A stretch of 64,000 bases of DNA from Mycobacterium sp. UM_WGJ (lineage in GTDB: Bacteria > Actinomycetota > Actinomycetes > Mycobacteriales > Mycobacteriaceae): NCBI RefSeq assembly GCF_000455125.1, contig NZ_AUWR01000011.1:62001-126000 (forward strand), in the 5' to 3' direction. A program made the translations under genes and the position numbers. Numbering within the stretch: the first letter of the stretch is position 1; each line of letters opens with the position of its first letter. This document shows, one piece after another, positions 33,301 to 44,562 of this stretch. The notes below the pieces were generated by a model. It saw only the letters and a list, made by a program, of their open reading frames with translations, was not told the DNA's origin and ran no database searches.

Positions 33301-35403
33301 GTGGCACAGGATGTGCTGACTGACCTGAACAAGGTCCGCAATATCGGCATCATGGCGCACATCGATGCTGGTAAGACGACGACGACCGAGCGGATCCTGT
33401 ACTACACCGGCGTCAACTACAAGATCGGTGAGACGCACGACGGTGCCTCCACGACCGACTGGATGGAGCAGGAGCAGGAGCGCGGCATCACCATCACCTC
33501 CGCCGCGGTGACCTGCTTCTGGAACAAGAACCAGATCAACATCATCGACACCCCGGGCCACGTCGACTTCACCGTCGAGGTGGAGCGCTCCCTGCGTGTT
33601 CTCGATGGCGCCGTTGCCGTGTTCGACGGCAAGGAGGGCGTGGAGCCGCAGTCCGAGCAGGTGTGGCGGCAGGCCGACAAGTACGACGTGCCCCGGATCT
33701 GCTTCGTCAACAAGATGGACAAGCTCGGTGCGGACTTCTACTTCACCGTGCGCACCATCGAAGAGCGCCTCGGCGCTCGCCCGCTGGTGATCCAGCTGCC
33801 GATCGGCGCGGAGAACGACTTCGAGGGCATCGTCGACCTGGTCGAGATGAGCGCCAAGGTGTGGCGCGGCGAGACCAAGCTCGGTGAGACCTACGAGACC
33901 ATTGAGATCCCGGCCGACCTGGCCGACAAGGCCGACGAGTACCGGACCGCTCTGCTGGAGGCAGTCGCCGAGACCGACGAGGCTCTGCTGGAGAAGTACC
34001 TCGGCGGCGAGGAGCTCTCGATTGAGGAGATCAAGGGCGGCATCCGCAAGCTGACGGTCTCGTCGGAGCTCTACCCGGTGCTGTGCGGCAGCGCGTTCAA
34101 GAACAAGGGTGTCCAGCCGATGCTGGACGCGGTGATCGACTACCTGCCGTCGCCGCTGGACGTCGAGTCCGTGCAGGGCCACGTGCCCGGCAAGGAAGAC
34201 GAGGTCATCAGCCGCAAGCCCAGCATCGACGAGCCGTTCTCGGCGCTGGCGTTCAAGATCGCGGTGCACCCGTTCTTCGGCAAGCTCACCTACGTCCGGG
34301 TGTACTCGGGCAAGGTGGAGTCCGGCACTCAGGTGGTCAACTCGACCAAGGGCAAGAAGGAGCGGCTGGGCAAGCTGTTCCAGATGCACTCCAACAAGGA
34401 GAACCCGGTCGACTCGGCGTTCGCCGGCCACATCTACGCGATGATCGGCCTCAAGGACACCACCACCGGCGACACCCTGTGCGACCCGGCCAACCAGATC
34501 GTGCTGGAGTCGATGACGTTCCCGGCTCCGGTCATCGAGGTGGCCATCGAGCCCAAGACCAAGAGTGACCAGGAGAAGCTGAGCCTGGCCATCCAGAAGC
34601 TGGCCGAAGAGGACCCGACCTTCAAGGTCCACCTCGACCAGGAGACCGGTCAGACCGTGATCGGCGGCATGGGCGAGCTGCACCTGGATATCCTGGTGGA
34701 CCGCATGCGCCGCGAGTTCAAGGTCGAGGCCAACGTCGGCAAGCCGCAGGTGGCCTACAAGGAGACCATCCGCCGCAAGGTGGAGAAGGTCGAATACACC
34801 CACAAGAAGCAGACGGGTGGCTCGGGCCAGTTCGCGAAGGTCCTCATCGACATCGAACCGTTCACCGGCGAAGACGGTGCGACCTACGAGTTCGAGAACA
34901 AGGTCACCGGTGGCCGCGTTCCCCGCGAGTACATTCCCGCGGTGGACGCCGGGGCCCAGGACGCCATGCAGTACGGCGTGCTGGCCGGCTACCCGCTGGT
35001 CAACATCAAGGTCACCCTGACCGACGGTCAGTACCACGACGTCGACTCCTCCGAGATGGCCTTCAAGGTGGCCGGCTCGCAGGCGCTGAAGAAGGCTGCC
35101 GCTGCCGCGCAGCCGGTGATCCTGGAACCGATCATGGCCGTTGAGGTCACCACGCCCGAGGACTACATGGGCGATGTGATCGGCGACCTGAACTCCCGCC
35201 GTGGCCAGATCCAGGCCATGGAGGAGCGCAGCGGTGCGCGCGTCGTCAAGGCGCAGGTGCCGCTGTCGGAGATGTTCGGCTACGTCGGAGACTTGCGGTC
35301 GAAGACCCAGGGCCGGGCGAACTACTCCATGGTGTTCGACTCCTACGCCGAAGTGCCGGCGCAGGTGGCGAAGGAGATTATCGCGAAGGCAACGGGCGAG
35401 TAA
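33301..35403 (+). CDS. fusA: Elongation factor G
   Basis: EF-G (700 residues) drives ribosomal translocation. The G domain shows [18 protein letters not shown] (P-loop), [17 protein letters not shown] and NKMDKLG. Domains II-V follow, with the domain IV segment [10 protein letters not shown] and [18 protein letters not shown] start. Third gene of the str operon; tuf follows after 91 bases. Confidence 0.99.
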   Translation: MAQDVLTDLNKVRNIGIMAHIDAGKTTTTERILYYTGVNYKIGETHDGASTTDWMEQEQERGITITSAAVTCFWNKNQINIIDTPGHVDFTVEVERSLRVLDGAVAVFDGKEGVEPQSEQVWRQADKYDVPRICFVNKMDKLGADFYFTVRTIEERLGARPLVIQLPIGAENDFEGIVDLVEMSAKVWRGETKLGETYETIEIPADLADKADEYRTALLEAVAETDEALLEKYLGGEELSIEEIKGGIRKLTVSSELYPVLCGSAFKNKGVQPMLDAVIDYLPSPLDVESVQGHVPGKEDEVISRKPSIDEPFSALAFKIAVHPFFGKLTYVRVYSGKVESGTQVVNSTKGKKERLGKLFQMHSNKENPVDSAFAGHIYAMIGLKDTTTGDTLCDPANQIVLESMTFPAPVIEVAIEPKTKSDQEKLSLAIQKLAEEDPTFKVHLDQETGQTVIGGMGELHLDILVDRMRREFKVEANVGKPQVAYKETIRRKVEKVEYTHKKQTGGSGQFAKVLIDIEPFTGEDGATYEFENKVTGGRVPREYIPAVDAGAQDAMQYGVLAGYPLVNIKVTLTDGQYHDVDSSEMAFKVAGSQALKKAAAAAQPVILEPIMAVEVTTPEDYMGDVIGDLNSRRGQIQAMEERSGARVVKAQVPLSEMFGYVGDLRSKTQGRANYSMVFDSYAEVPAQVAKEIIAKATGE

Positions 35404-35494
35404 CCAGCTTCCCGCCCGTGCCGCTACGGTGGCACAAACCCAAAAAGATCAAACCTGCTGTAACCCAGCACCAACAAGTCCAGGAGGACAAGAA

Positions 35495-36685
<1,191 letters not shown>

Positions 36686-36703
36686 TACCTGCGCTAGCAG
36701 AGG

Positions 36704-36740
36704 CGAAAGCCCCCTTCCCCGCGTGGGAAGGGGGCTTTCG
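36704..36740 (+). terminator. Terminator after tuf
   Basis: CGAAAGCCCCCTTCCC (36704-36719) pairs perfectly with GGGAAGGGGGCTTTCG (36725-36740) around a five-base loop, followed by TGTTTGG. Confidence 0.9.
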
Positions 36741-36769
36741 TGTTTGGCAGCAAGAAGCGCCCGCGGCGA

Positions 36770-36775
36770 TATTCT
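36770..36775 (+). promoter_or_regulatory. -10 box (TATTCT) for a leaderless SHOCT-protein transcript
   Basis: TATTCT ends 7 bases before the ATG at 36783. No Shine-Dalgarno sequence is visible, so a leaderless transcript is expected. Confidence 0.6.
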
Positions 36776-36782
36776 GACGCTC

Positions 36783-37586
36783 ATGGTGTGGCGCTATCTG
36801 AAGGCCCAGTTACTAGTCCTGCTGTTCGGCGGCCTGGTGGGGCCGATCTTCCTGATCTGCTACCTGGCCTTTGGCAGGGAGGAAGGACTGGACTGGATGC
36901 TGCACTCCGGTGTGCTGATCACCGGCTGCGACATCGTGGCCGCAGTGTTGTGGGCGGGCTACGGTGCGAGATCAGCCCGCTGGAGCGAATTCCTTGAGCA
37001 GCTCGGTGTGCTGGCACTGGCCGAGGTGGTCGGCATTCATGAGACCGGGACCCGGGTCAACGATCAACCGTTGGTCAATCTCGACCTACACATCGAAGGG
37101 CCGGGCCTGACATCGTTCGACACCCAGGATCGGGTTCTGGCCTCCCTCAACCGGTTACCGGTGATCTCCGGGCGCACCCTGGCCGTCCTTGTCGACCCGG
37201 CGACCAATGGATATCGCATCGACTGGGAGCGCAGCGCCCTGCTCAGTGGCACGGTGCCCGCGCGGTTCACCCTGGCCGAGGACAACCAGACCTACGATCT
37301 GGCCGGCCAGGTCGGGCCCATGATGGAGATTCTGCAGATCCTGCGGGCCCACGGCGTCCCGGTGCAGGGGGAGATCGACATCCGCTCCGATCCGGCGGTA
37401 CGTCAACAGGTGGCGGCCGTGGTCCGCCGCGCCGCTGAGCGCAGCGCCGAGGCGGCAGGACCCGGCGGGGCGGCGTCGCGATCGACGGGGGAGCGCCTGC
37501 AGGAATTGGAAGCTCTGCGCAAAGACGGAATCGTCACCGACGACGAGTACCGGCAGAAACGTCAGCAGATCATTGCCGACCTCTGA
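36783..37586 (+). CDS. Membrane protein with C-terminal SHOCT domain
   Basis: A 267-residue protein with two N-terminal membrane helices (about residues 8-30 and 41-60), a cytoplasmic middle region and a C-terminal SHOCT motif (ERLQELEALRKDGIVTDDEY, then RQKRQQIIADL). SHOCT is a short oligomerisation motif often at the end of bacterial membrane or PH-like proteins. The middle region (about residues 75-230) is Val/Leu-rich and has no motif I recognise. It lies between the tuf terminator and the SDR gene and probably stands alone. Function unknown. Confidence 0.75.
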   Translation: MVWRYLKAQLLVLLFGGLVGPIFLICYLAFGREEGLDWMLHSGVLITGCDIVAAVLWAGYGARSARWSEFLEQLGVLALAEVVGIHETGTRVNDQPLVNLDLHIEGPGLTSFDTQDRVLASLNRLPVISGRTLAVLVDPATNGYRIDWERSALLSGTVPARFTLAEDNQTYDLAGQVGPMMEILQILRAHGVPVQGEIDIRSDPAVRQQVAAVVRRAAERSAEAAGPGGAASRSTGERLQELEALRKDGIVTDDEYRQKRQQIIADL

Positions 37587-37600
37587 CCATTCGCGATAGG

Positions 37601-37614
37601 TAGAACACGTTCTA
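37601..37614. promoter_or_regulatory. KstR-type operator TAGAACACGTTCTA
   Basis: The 14-base perfect palindrome TAGAACACGTTCTA fits the published KstR consensus TNNAACNNGTTNNA at every fixed position. It covers the -35 region of the promoter whose -10 lies at 37626-37631. KstR is the TetR-type repressor of cholesterol and lipid catabolism in mycobacteria. Other TetR proteins bind similar palindromes, so the assignment is by motif only. Confidence 0.7.
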
Positions 37615-37625
37615 GATTGAGCTGC

Positions 37626-38468
<843 letters not shown>

Positions 38469-38498
38469 TCGTCCCTGGCCGGGAGAAACAGGGGGATC

Positions 38499-39677
38499 GT
38501 GGTGCCCGACAACGGGATCGTCATCGTCGGCGGCGGCTTGGCGGCTGTCCGCACGGCCGAGGAATTGCGGCGCGAGGAGTATGCGGGGTCGATCACGATC
38601 GTCTCCGACGAGACTCGCCCGCCCTATGACCGGCCGCCGCTGACCAAAGAGGTGCTGCGCGGGGAGCGCGACGACACCACGTTGGAGCCGCCCGAGTTCT
38701 ACGCCTCCCGCGACATCACCCTGCGGCTGGACTGCGGTGCGTGCACCGTCGACACTGCCGCACAATCGGTGACGCTGGCAGACGGCACCGTGCTGGGCTA
38801 CGACCAACTCGTGATCGCCACCGGTCTGGTGCCGTGGCGTATCCCGAGCTTCGGCGACCTGGACGGCATCCGCGTGGTCCGGTCGTTCGAGGACAGCCTG
38901 GCGTTGCGCGACGACGCGGCCGGCGCCAGCCGGGCGGTGGTGATCGGCGCGGGATTCATTGGTTGTGAGGCGGCTGCCAGCCTGCGCAAGCTGGGCGTGG
39001 ACGTCGTGCTGGTGGAGCCGCAGCCCACCCCGCTGGCGGCCGTGCTCGGTGAGCAGATCGGCGAACTGGTGGCACGGCTGCACCGGGCCAACGGCGTCGA
39101 TGTCCGCAGCGGCGTCGGCGTCGCGGAGGTTCGCGGCGCGGGCCGCGTCGAGACGGTGGTGCTCTCCGACGGCACCGAACTGGCTGCCGACGTGGTGGTG
39201 CTCGGCGTGGGGTCGCGGCCGGCCACCGAGTGGCTGGAGGGCTCCGGTGTGGAGTTGGACAACGGGGTGGTGTGCGACGCGACGGGACGCACCAGTGCAC
39301 CGAACGTCTGGGCCGTCGGCGACGTGGCGTTCTGGCGGGGCCGCGAAGGCCACCAGGTGCGCGTCGAGCACTGGAGCAATGTCGTCACCCAGGTCCGGGT
39401 GATGGTCCCGACCATGCTGGGCCGGGAGTCGCTGCATGACGTGGCGGTGCCGGCGTACTTCTGGAGCGACCAGTACGACGTGAAGATCCAGTGCCTGGGC
39501 GAGCCGGAGGCTACCGACACCGTGCACCTGGTCGAGGACGACGGTCACAAGTTCCTGGCCTACTACGAGCGCAACGGCGTGCTGGCCGGCGTCGTCGGCG
39601 CGGGCCGGCCCGGCAAGGTGATGGGTGCGCGGGCCAAGATCGCCGCGGGAGCGCCGATCTCCGAAGTGCTGGGCTGA
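38499..39677 (+). CDS. Ferredoxin reductase, rhodocoxin/putidaredoxin reductase type
   Basis: A 392-residue FAD-dependent NAD(P)H:ferredoxin reductase. The FAD site is GIVIVGGGLAAVRTAEELR, PYDRPPLTKEVLRG is typical of rhodocoxin/putidaredoxin reductases, the NAD site is VVIGAGFIGCEAAASLRKLG, and the second FAD motif is VWAVGDVAFW. A C-terminal reductase domain follows. It passes electrons to ferredoxins that serve P450s or Rieske oxygenases. It shares the KstR-type promoter with the SDR and corresponds to Rv0688. A P450 lies 18 kb away at 57883, but there is no ferredoxin gene in the window. In M. tuberculosis the mycofactocin genes follow nearby; here an acyl-CoA island begins. Confidence 0.88.
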   Translation: MVPDNGIVIVGGGLAAVRTAEELRREEYAGSITIVSDETRPPYDRPPLTKEVLRGERDDTTLEPPEFYASRDITLRLDCGACTVDTAAQSVTLADGTVLGYDQLVIATGLVPWRIPSFGDLDGIRVVRSFEDSLALRDDAAGASRAVVIGAGFIGCEAAASLRKLGVDVVLVEPQPTPLAAVLGEQIGELVARLHRANGVDVRSGVGVAEVRGAGRVETVVLSDGTELAADVVVLGVGSRPATEWLEGSGVELDNGVVCDATGRTSAPNVWAVGDVAFWRGREGHQVRVEHWSNVVTQVRVMVPTMLGRESLHDVAVPAYFWSDQYDVKIQCLGEPEATDTVHLVEDDGHKFLAYYERNGVLAGVVGAGRPGKVMGARAKIAAGAPISEVLG

Positions 39678-39752
39678 CGCGGGTCAGTCAGGATCGGATC
39701 GCCCCACCAGCATCATCGTTACCGGTTCGTCGTTGAGATTGCTTCCCGGGCT

Positions 39753-39771
39753 GTAGATTTCGTGGATCTAC
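39753..39771. promoter_or_regulatory. Inverted repeat GTAGAT-N7-ATCTAC
   Basis: Six-base perfect arms (39753-39758 and 39766-39771) seven bases apart, in the 178-base gap before the kinase gene. It could be an operator or a weak transcript-end hairpin. No regulator is indicated. Confidence 0.35.
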
Positions 39772-39822
39772 GACCCTAGGTGCAGTTTCAACGGTGGTCT
39801 GGTGCTGTCGCTTGGAGAACGC

Positions 39823-39839
39823 TATTCTCTGCATAGAGA
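39823..39839 (+). promoter_or_regulatory. Candidate promoter/operator of the kinase-ACAD operon
   Basis: TATTCT (39823-39828) can serve as a -10 and overlaps a dyad TCTCT-GCAT-AGAGA (39826-39839) covering the expected transcription start. The TetR encoded in the same operon (42983-43594) is the obvious candidate to bind it. GAGG precedes the ATG at 39856. Confidence 0.45.
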
Positions 39840-39855
39840 TTGCGAGGTGCGTGCG

Positions 39856-40902
39856 ATGGCGGACAGGCAGGCGGCACGGCTGGACAGCGGCGCGCTGGGG
39901 CGATGGCTCGACACTCAAGGTGCCCCCGGAACCGGTGAACAACCGTTGTTGGAACCGCTGCGCGGCGGCTCGCAGAACACCCTGTACCGGGTGCGCCGGG
40001 GCGAGGCCGCGATGGTGCTGCGAATGCCGGGCGCCCGGGCGGACGCCGCCCGCGTCGACGGGCTACGGCGCGAGATCCGCCTGGTGCGGGCGCTGTCGGG
40101 AACCGACGTCCCGCACGCGCAGTTGATCGCCGCCGACGACGGCGGGGAACTGCTCGGCACACCGTTCTACGTGATGTCCGAGGTGGACGGCTGGAACTCG
40201 ACCGGCGACGCCTGGCCGGCGCCGTTCGACGCGGATCTGAGTACACGCCGCGGCCTGGCCTTCGAGCTGGTCGAGGGCGCCGCCCGCCTCGCACGAGTGG
40301 ACTGGCGGGCCCAGGGGCTCGACGGGTTCGGCCGTCCGGACGGCTTCCATGAGCGTCAGGTGGACCGCTGGCTGGCCTTTTTGGACAGCTACCGGGTACG
40401 CGACCTGCCGGGCCTGGACGAGGCCGCGGACTGGTTGCGCCACAACCGGCCGGCGCACTACACCCCAGGCATCATGCACGGCGACTACCAGTTCGCCAAC
40501 GTGATGTATGCCCACGGCGCACCCGCGAAGCTGGTCGCGATCATCGACTGGGAGATGACGACCATCGGCGATCCGCTGCTGGACCTGGCCTGGGCGCTGC
40601 TCGGCTATGACGGCGAAAACCCGCGTACCCAAGGTTATTACGCCGACCTCGCGGGCATGCCGACCCGATCGGAGTTGCGGGAACGCTACGAACAGGTCAG
40701 CGGCCTGTCCACCGAGAACATCGACTACTACCTGGTGCTGGCCAACTGGAAGTTGGGAATCGTGCTGGAGAAGACCTACGCCGCCTCGGTCACCGGTGGC
40801 CGGGTCGATCCGAAGATCGCCGCCGCCATGGGCCCGATGATCCCGCAGTTGATCAGCGCCGCAGCCGAACTCGCCCGCTCCTTACCGGCCAAGCGCAGTT
40901 GA
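39856..40902 (+). CDS. Aminoglycoside-phosphotransferase-fold kinase, ACAD10/11 N-domain-like
   Basis: A 348-residue APH-fold kinase. After LEPLRGGSQNTLYRVRRGEA come the catalytic loop HGDYQFANVMY and the metal-binding DWEMTTIGDPLLDLAWALLG, the form seen in the kinase domain of ACAD10/ACAD11 and in bacterial LvaA. LvaA phosphorylates 4-hydroxyacyl-CoA so that an acyl-CoA-dehydrogenase-fold enzyme can remove the phosphate. An ACAD gene lies two genes downstream in the same tight operon, which supports this role. Start at ATG 39856 with GAGG; an earlier start at 39802 is possible but unsupported. Substrate is inferred from context. Confidence 0.8.
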   Translation: MADRQAARLDSGALGRWLDTQGAPGTGEQPLLEPLRGGSQNTLYRVRRGEAAMVLRMPGARADAARVDGLRREIRLVRALSGTDVPHAQLIAADDGGELLGTPFYVMSEVDGWNSTGDAWPAPFDADLSTRRGLAFELVEGAARLARVDWRAQGLDGFGRPDGFHERQVDRWLAFLDSYRVRDLPGLDEAADWLRHNRPAHYTPGIMHGDYQFANVMYAHGAPAKLVAIIDWEMTTIGDPLLDLAWALLGYDGENPRTQGYYADLAGMPTRSELRERYEQVSGLSTENIDYYLVLANWKLGIVLEKTYAASVTGGRVDPKIAAAMGPMIPQLISAAAELARSLPAKRS

Positions 40903-40903
40903 C

Positions 40904-41665
40904 ATGGGGTACGCGGATTCACTCTTCGACCTGACCGACCGGGTGGTGCTGGTCACCGGCGGCAGCCGCGGCCTGGGGCGCGAGATGGCGCTGGCGGCCG
41001 CCCGCTGCGGCGCCGACGTGGTGGTCGCCAGCCGCAAACTCGAGTCCTGCCAGGCCACGGCCGCGGAGATCGAGGCCGAGACGGGGCGCTCCGCGATGCC
41101 CTATGCGGTGCACGTGGGGCGCTGGGATCAGCTCGACGGATTGGTCGACGCGGCCTACGAGCGGTTCGGCCGGGTCGACGTGCTGGTCAACAATGCCGGC
41201 ATGTCACCGGTCTACGACAAGCAGACCGACGTCACCGAGAAGATGTTCGACGCCGTGGTGAACCTCAACCTCAAAGGCCCGTTTCGGTTGTCGGCGTTGA
41301 TCGGTGAACGGATGATGACCGCGGGCCGGGGATCGATCATCAATGTCAGCACTCACGGATCGTTGCGCCCGCACCCGTCGTTCATCCCCTATGCCGCGTC
41401 CAAGGCCGGCCTCAACGTCATGACCGAAGCGCTGGCACAGGCGTTCGGGCCGGTAGTTCGGGTCAACACCTTGATGCCCGGGCCGTTCCTCACCGAAATC
41501 TCCAAGGCGTGGAACTTCGACGAATCCGACAACCCGTTCGGCGCCGCCGCGTTGCAGCGTGCCGGCAACCCGCCGGAGATCGTCGGTGCGGCACTGTTTT
41601 TGATGTCGGACGCCTCCAGCTTCACCACCGGTTCGATCGTGCGGGCCGACGGCGGCAGTGTCTGA
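40904..41665 (+). CDS. Short-chain dehydrogenase/reductase
   Basis: A 253-residue classical SDR: cofactor motif VLVTGGSRGLGREMALAAAR, VNNAGMSP, Ser in NVSTHGSLRP, and YAASKAG with the catalytic Tyr and Lys, ending FTTGSIVRADGGS. Only one base separates it from the kinase stop. In a 4-hydroxyacyl-CoA-type pathway it could interconvert keto and hydroxy groups. Substrate not identifiable. Confidence 0.85.
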   Translation: MGYADSLFDLTDRVVLVTGGSRGLGREMALAAARCGADVVVASRKLESCQATAAEIEAETGRSAMPYAVHVGRWDQLDGLVDAAYERFGRVDVLVNNAGMSPVYDKQTDVTEKMFDAVVNLNLKGPFRLSALIGERMMTAGRGSIINVSTHGSLRPHPSFIPYAASKAGLNVMTEALAQAFGPVVRVNTLMPGPFLTEISKAWNFDESDNPFGAAALQRAGNPPEIVGAALFLMSDASSFTTGSIVRADGGSV

Positions 41666-41687
41666 CCTACCGTAGAAGGAGCGGAAA

Positions 41688-42986
41688 ATGGCGTGGGACT
41701 TCTCTACTGAACCGGAGTTCGAGGCGAAGCTCGACTGGATCCGGACGTTCGTGCGCGACGAGGTGGAGCCGCTGGAGGTGGTGTTTCCCGGCTGCGAATA
41801 CCTGCCGCTGACCGAGGAACGCCGCCGGATCGTCGACCCGCTCAAGGACCGGGTGCGCGAACAGGGGCTGTGGGCGCCGCATCTGGGGCCGGAGCTGGGC
41901 GGCCAGGGATTCGGGGCGGTCAAACTGACGTTGATCAATGAGATCCTGGGCCGGTCCAGTTGGGCGCCGATCGTGTTCGGCACCCAGGCCCCCGACACCG
42001 GCAACGCCGAAATCCTGGCCCGCTTCGGCACGCAAGAGCAGAAGGACAGCTACCTGGCCGGCTTGCTGTCGGGGGAGATCTTCTCCTGCTTCTCGATGAC
42101 CGAGCCGCAGGGCGGCGCCGACCCTCGGGTGTTCACCACTCGGGCCGTCCGCGACGGTGACGACTGGGTGATCACCGGGCGGAAGTACTTCTCCTCAAAC
42201 GCATCGGTGGCGTCGTTCTTCATCGTGGTGGCCATCACCGACCCGGATGTTCCGGTGCACCGCGGTGCCTCGACGTTCTTGATCCCGGCCGGAACCCCGG
42301 GCCTGGAAATCGAAGCCACCCATCACCTGGTGGGGTCGCATCCGCACGAGGCCGGCCATTCACTAGTGCATTACGCGGGCGTGCGGGTGCCGGCCGACGC
42401 GATCCTGGGCGAGCCCGGGCAAGGTTTCCTGATCCTGCAGAGCCGGCTGGCCGGCGGGCGCCTGCATCACGCGATGCGCTCGATCGGGGTGGCCCAGCGG
42501 GCCATCGACATGATGGCCCGCCGCGCCAAAAGCCGTTTCACCCAAGGCAGTTCGCTGGCTGACAAGCAGCTGGTGCAGGCGTTCATCGCCGACTCCTATG
42601 CCGAGCTGGTCCCCTTTCGGCTGACCGTGCTGCACGCGGCGTGGCTGATCGACTCCGGCGACGAGAAGGCGGCCCGCGCCGAGATCGGGGTCTGCAAGAT
42701 CCTGGCCTCGCAGGTGCTCAAGTCGATCGGGCTGCGCGCGATCCAGGTGCACGGCGCGATGGGCCTGACCGAACAGTTGCCGCTGACCAATGTGCTCCTT
42801 GGTGGGGTGGCGCTGGGCCTGGCCGACGGCCCCACCGAGGCGCACAAGGTGAACCTGGCCCGGCTGCTGCTCAAGGACTACGACGCCGAGGACCCGGAGT
42901 GGCCCAGCGAATTCCTGGACAACCGGATCGAAGCCGCGCGCGAGAAGTACGGCGACTTGGTCGACCGGATCCCGGCGGTGCCATGA
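41688..42986 (+). CDS. Acyl-CoA dehydrogenase, ACAD10/11-like
   Basis: A 432-residue ACAD. Segments are MTEPQGGADPRVFTT (flavin loop), WVITGRKYFSSNASVASFFI, GRLHHAMRSIGVAQRAIDMM and the C-terminal IQVHGAMGLTEQLPLTNVLL. This form matches the ACAD domain that is fused to the APH kinase in ACAD10/11 and occurs as LvaC in the bacterial levulinate pathway. ATG with GAAGGAG upstream. Its TGA overlaps the ATG of the TetR gene. Confidence 0.86.
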   Translation: MAWDFSTEPEFEAKLDWIRTFVRDEVEPLEVVFPGCEYLPLTEERRRIVDPLKDRVREQGLWAPHLGPELGGQGFGAVKLTLINEILGRSSWAPIVFGTQAPDTGNAEILARFGTQEQKDSYLAGLLSGEIFSCFSMTEPQGGADPRVFTTRAVRDGDDWVITGRKYFSSNASVASFFIVVAITDPDVPVHRGASTFLIPAGTPGLEIEATHHLVGSHPHEAGHSLVHYAGVRVPADAILGEPGQGFLILQSRLAGGRLHHAMRSIGVAQRAIDMMARRAKSRFTQGSSLADKQLVQAFIADSYAELVPFRLTVLHAAWLIDSGDEKAARAEIGVCKILASQVLKSIGLRAIQVHGAMGLTEQLPLTNVLLGGVALGLADGPTEAHKVNLARLLLKDYDAEDPEWPSEFLDNRIEAAREKYGDLVDRIPAVP

Positions 42987-43594
42987 CCACTCGTGTCGAT
43001 GCCGCGGTGCACCGCGCGCTCGACGACCGCCAGCGCGAGGCCACCGCCGAGGTGGAACGCATCCTGGCCGCGGCGGTGACGGTGCTGCAGCGCAGTGCGC
43101 CCGACCCGCCCCGGGTGTGCGACATCGTCGCCGAGGCGGGCTCATCGAATAAAGCGTTCTACCGCTACTTCGCCGGTAAGGACGAGGTGATCCTGGCGGT
43201 GATGGAGCGCGGTATCGCGCTCGTGGTGTCCTACCTGGAGCATCAACTGGCCAAAGAACCCACGCCGGAAGCCAAGGTCGCGGCCTGGATCCAGGGCGCC
43301 CTGGCGCAGCTGTCCGATCCGCACCTGCTGAGCCTGAGCCGCGCCGCCAGCACCCAGCTGGCGGACAGTGCCGACCGCACGCGCTCCGATGAGGACATCC
43401 TGGCGCCGTTGCGCGATCTGCTCACCGCACCGGTCAGCGCGCTCGGCGGTGACGACCCCCGCCGGGATGCCGATCTGGTCTTTGGCGCTACCTTGTCGAC
43501 CATGCGTGGCTACCTCAATGCCGGCCGGCGGCCGAAGCGGGCCGATGTGGATCACCTGGTGTCGTTCTGCCTTCGCGGGCTGGGGGTGGCCTGA
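42983..43594 (+). CDS. TetR/AcrR-family transcriptional regulator
   Basis: A 203-residue TetR protein: HTH region PRVCDIVAEAGSSNKAFYRYFAGKDE near residues 43-68, followed by a helical ligand domain. It starts inside the stop region of the ACAD gene (ATGA) and its TGA overlaps the next ATG, so it is translated as part of the operon it probably represses. The ligand may be an acyl-CoA or a pathway intermediate. Confidence 0.86.
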   Translation: MTTRVDAAVHRALDDRQREATAEVERILAAAVTVLQRSAPDPPRVCDIVAEAGSSNKAFYRYFAGKDEVILAVMERGIALVVSYLEHQLAKEPTPEAKVAAWIQGALAQLSDPHLLSLSRAASTQLADSADRTRSDEDILAPLRDLLTAPVSALGGDDPRRDADLVFGATLSTMRGYLNAGRRPKRADVDHLVSFCLRGLGVA

Positions 43595-44562
43595 TGCGCG
43601 CGATCGTCTGCGAACAGTACGGGCCGCCGGAAGATCTGGTGCTGCGGGAGCTGCCCGACCCGACGCCCGGCCCCGGCACGCTGGTGGTCCGGGTACGGGC
43701 CGCGGCGGTCAACTTCCCCGACGTGCTGCTGATCGACGGCAAGTACCAGCTGAAGATACCGGTGCCGTTCACCCCCGGCAGTGAGCTGGCCGGCGAGGTG
43801 ATCGCCGCCGGCGACGGCGTGCCCTTTGCGCCCGGCGACCGGGTGGTCGGCACGTCGTTCGTGGGCGGTTTCGCTGAGCAGGCGCTGGTGCCCGCGGCGT
43901 CGGTGAGTGCCATCCCCGACGACATCGACTACGCGGCCGCGGCCGGCTTCGGAGTCACCTACCGCACGGCATATCACGCCCTGCGCTCGGTTGCCCAAGT
44001 GGCAGAAGGTGATTGGGTAGTAGTGCTGGGTGCCGCCGGCGGTGTCGGGCTGGCCGCCGTCGACCTCGCCGTGGCGATGGGCGCCAAAGTGCTTGCCGCG
44101 GCGTCCAGCCCCGAGAAGCTGGAAGTGTGCCGCCAGCGTGGTGCGGCCGCGACGGTCGACTACGACCGCGAAGACCTCAAGACGCGGATCCGCGAGATCA
44201 CCGGCGACGGCGCGCAGGCCGTGCTCGACCCGGTAGGCGGGTCCTACGCCGAGCCGGCGCTGCGCAGCCTGGCCCGCGGCGGGCGCTTCATCACCTTGGG
44301 CTATGCCGCCGGAACGATTCCGGCGATTCCGCTGAACCTGGTGATGCTCAAGGGCATCACGGTGCAGGGCATGGAGATTCGGACGTTCGCCACCGACTTC
44401 CCGGCGGAGAACGAGCGTGACCTCGCCGAACTGCAGCAGCTGTTCGCCGAGGGCAGGGTCAGCCCCTACATCGGGGCGCGTTTCCCGCTCGCCGAGGCCG
44501 CAACCGCGCTGCGCTACGTTGCCGACCGCAAAGCGATCGGCAAGGTCATCATCGACGTCTGA
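43594..44562 (+). CDS. Zinc-free NAD(P)H:quinone reductase/enoyl reductase (MDR family)
   Basis: A 322-residue medium-chain reductase of the quinone-oxidoreductase type. The catalytic domain has VRAAAVNFPDVLLIDGKYQ and PFTPGSELAGEVIAAGDGV; the Rossmann motif is VLGAAGGVGLAAVDLAVAMG. The Cys/His zinc ligands of alcohol dehydrogenases are absent. The ATG overlaps the tetR stop by one base. Its end overlaps the oppositely transcribed lipocalin-like gene by 14 bases. It may reduce an enone or enoyl thioester in the pathway. Confidence 0.87.
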   Translation: MRAIVCEQYGPPEDLVLRELPDPTPGPGTLVVRVRAAAVNFPDVLLIDGKYQLKIPVPFTPGSELAGEVIAAGDGVPFAPGDRVVGTSFVGGFAEQALVPAASVSAIPDDIDYAAAAGFGVTYRTAYHALRSVAQVAEGDWVVVLGAAGGVGLAAVDLAVAMGAKVLAAASSPEKLEVCRQRGAAATVDYDREDLKTRIREITGDGAQAVLDPVGGSYAEPALRSLARGGRFITLGYAAGTIPAIPLNLVMLKGITVQGMEIRTFATDFPAENERDLAELQQLFAEGRVSPYIGARFPLAEAATALRYVADRKAIGKVIIDV

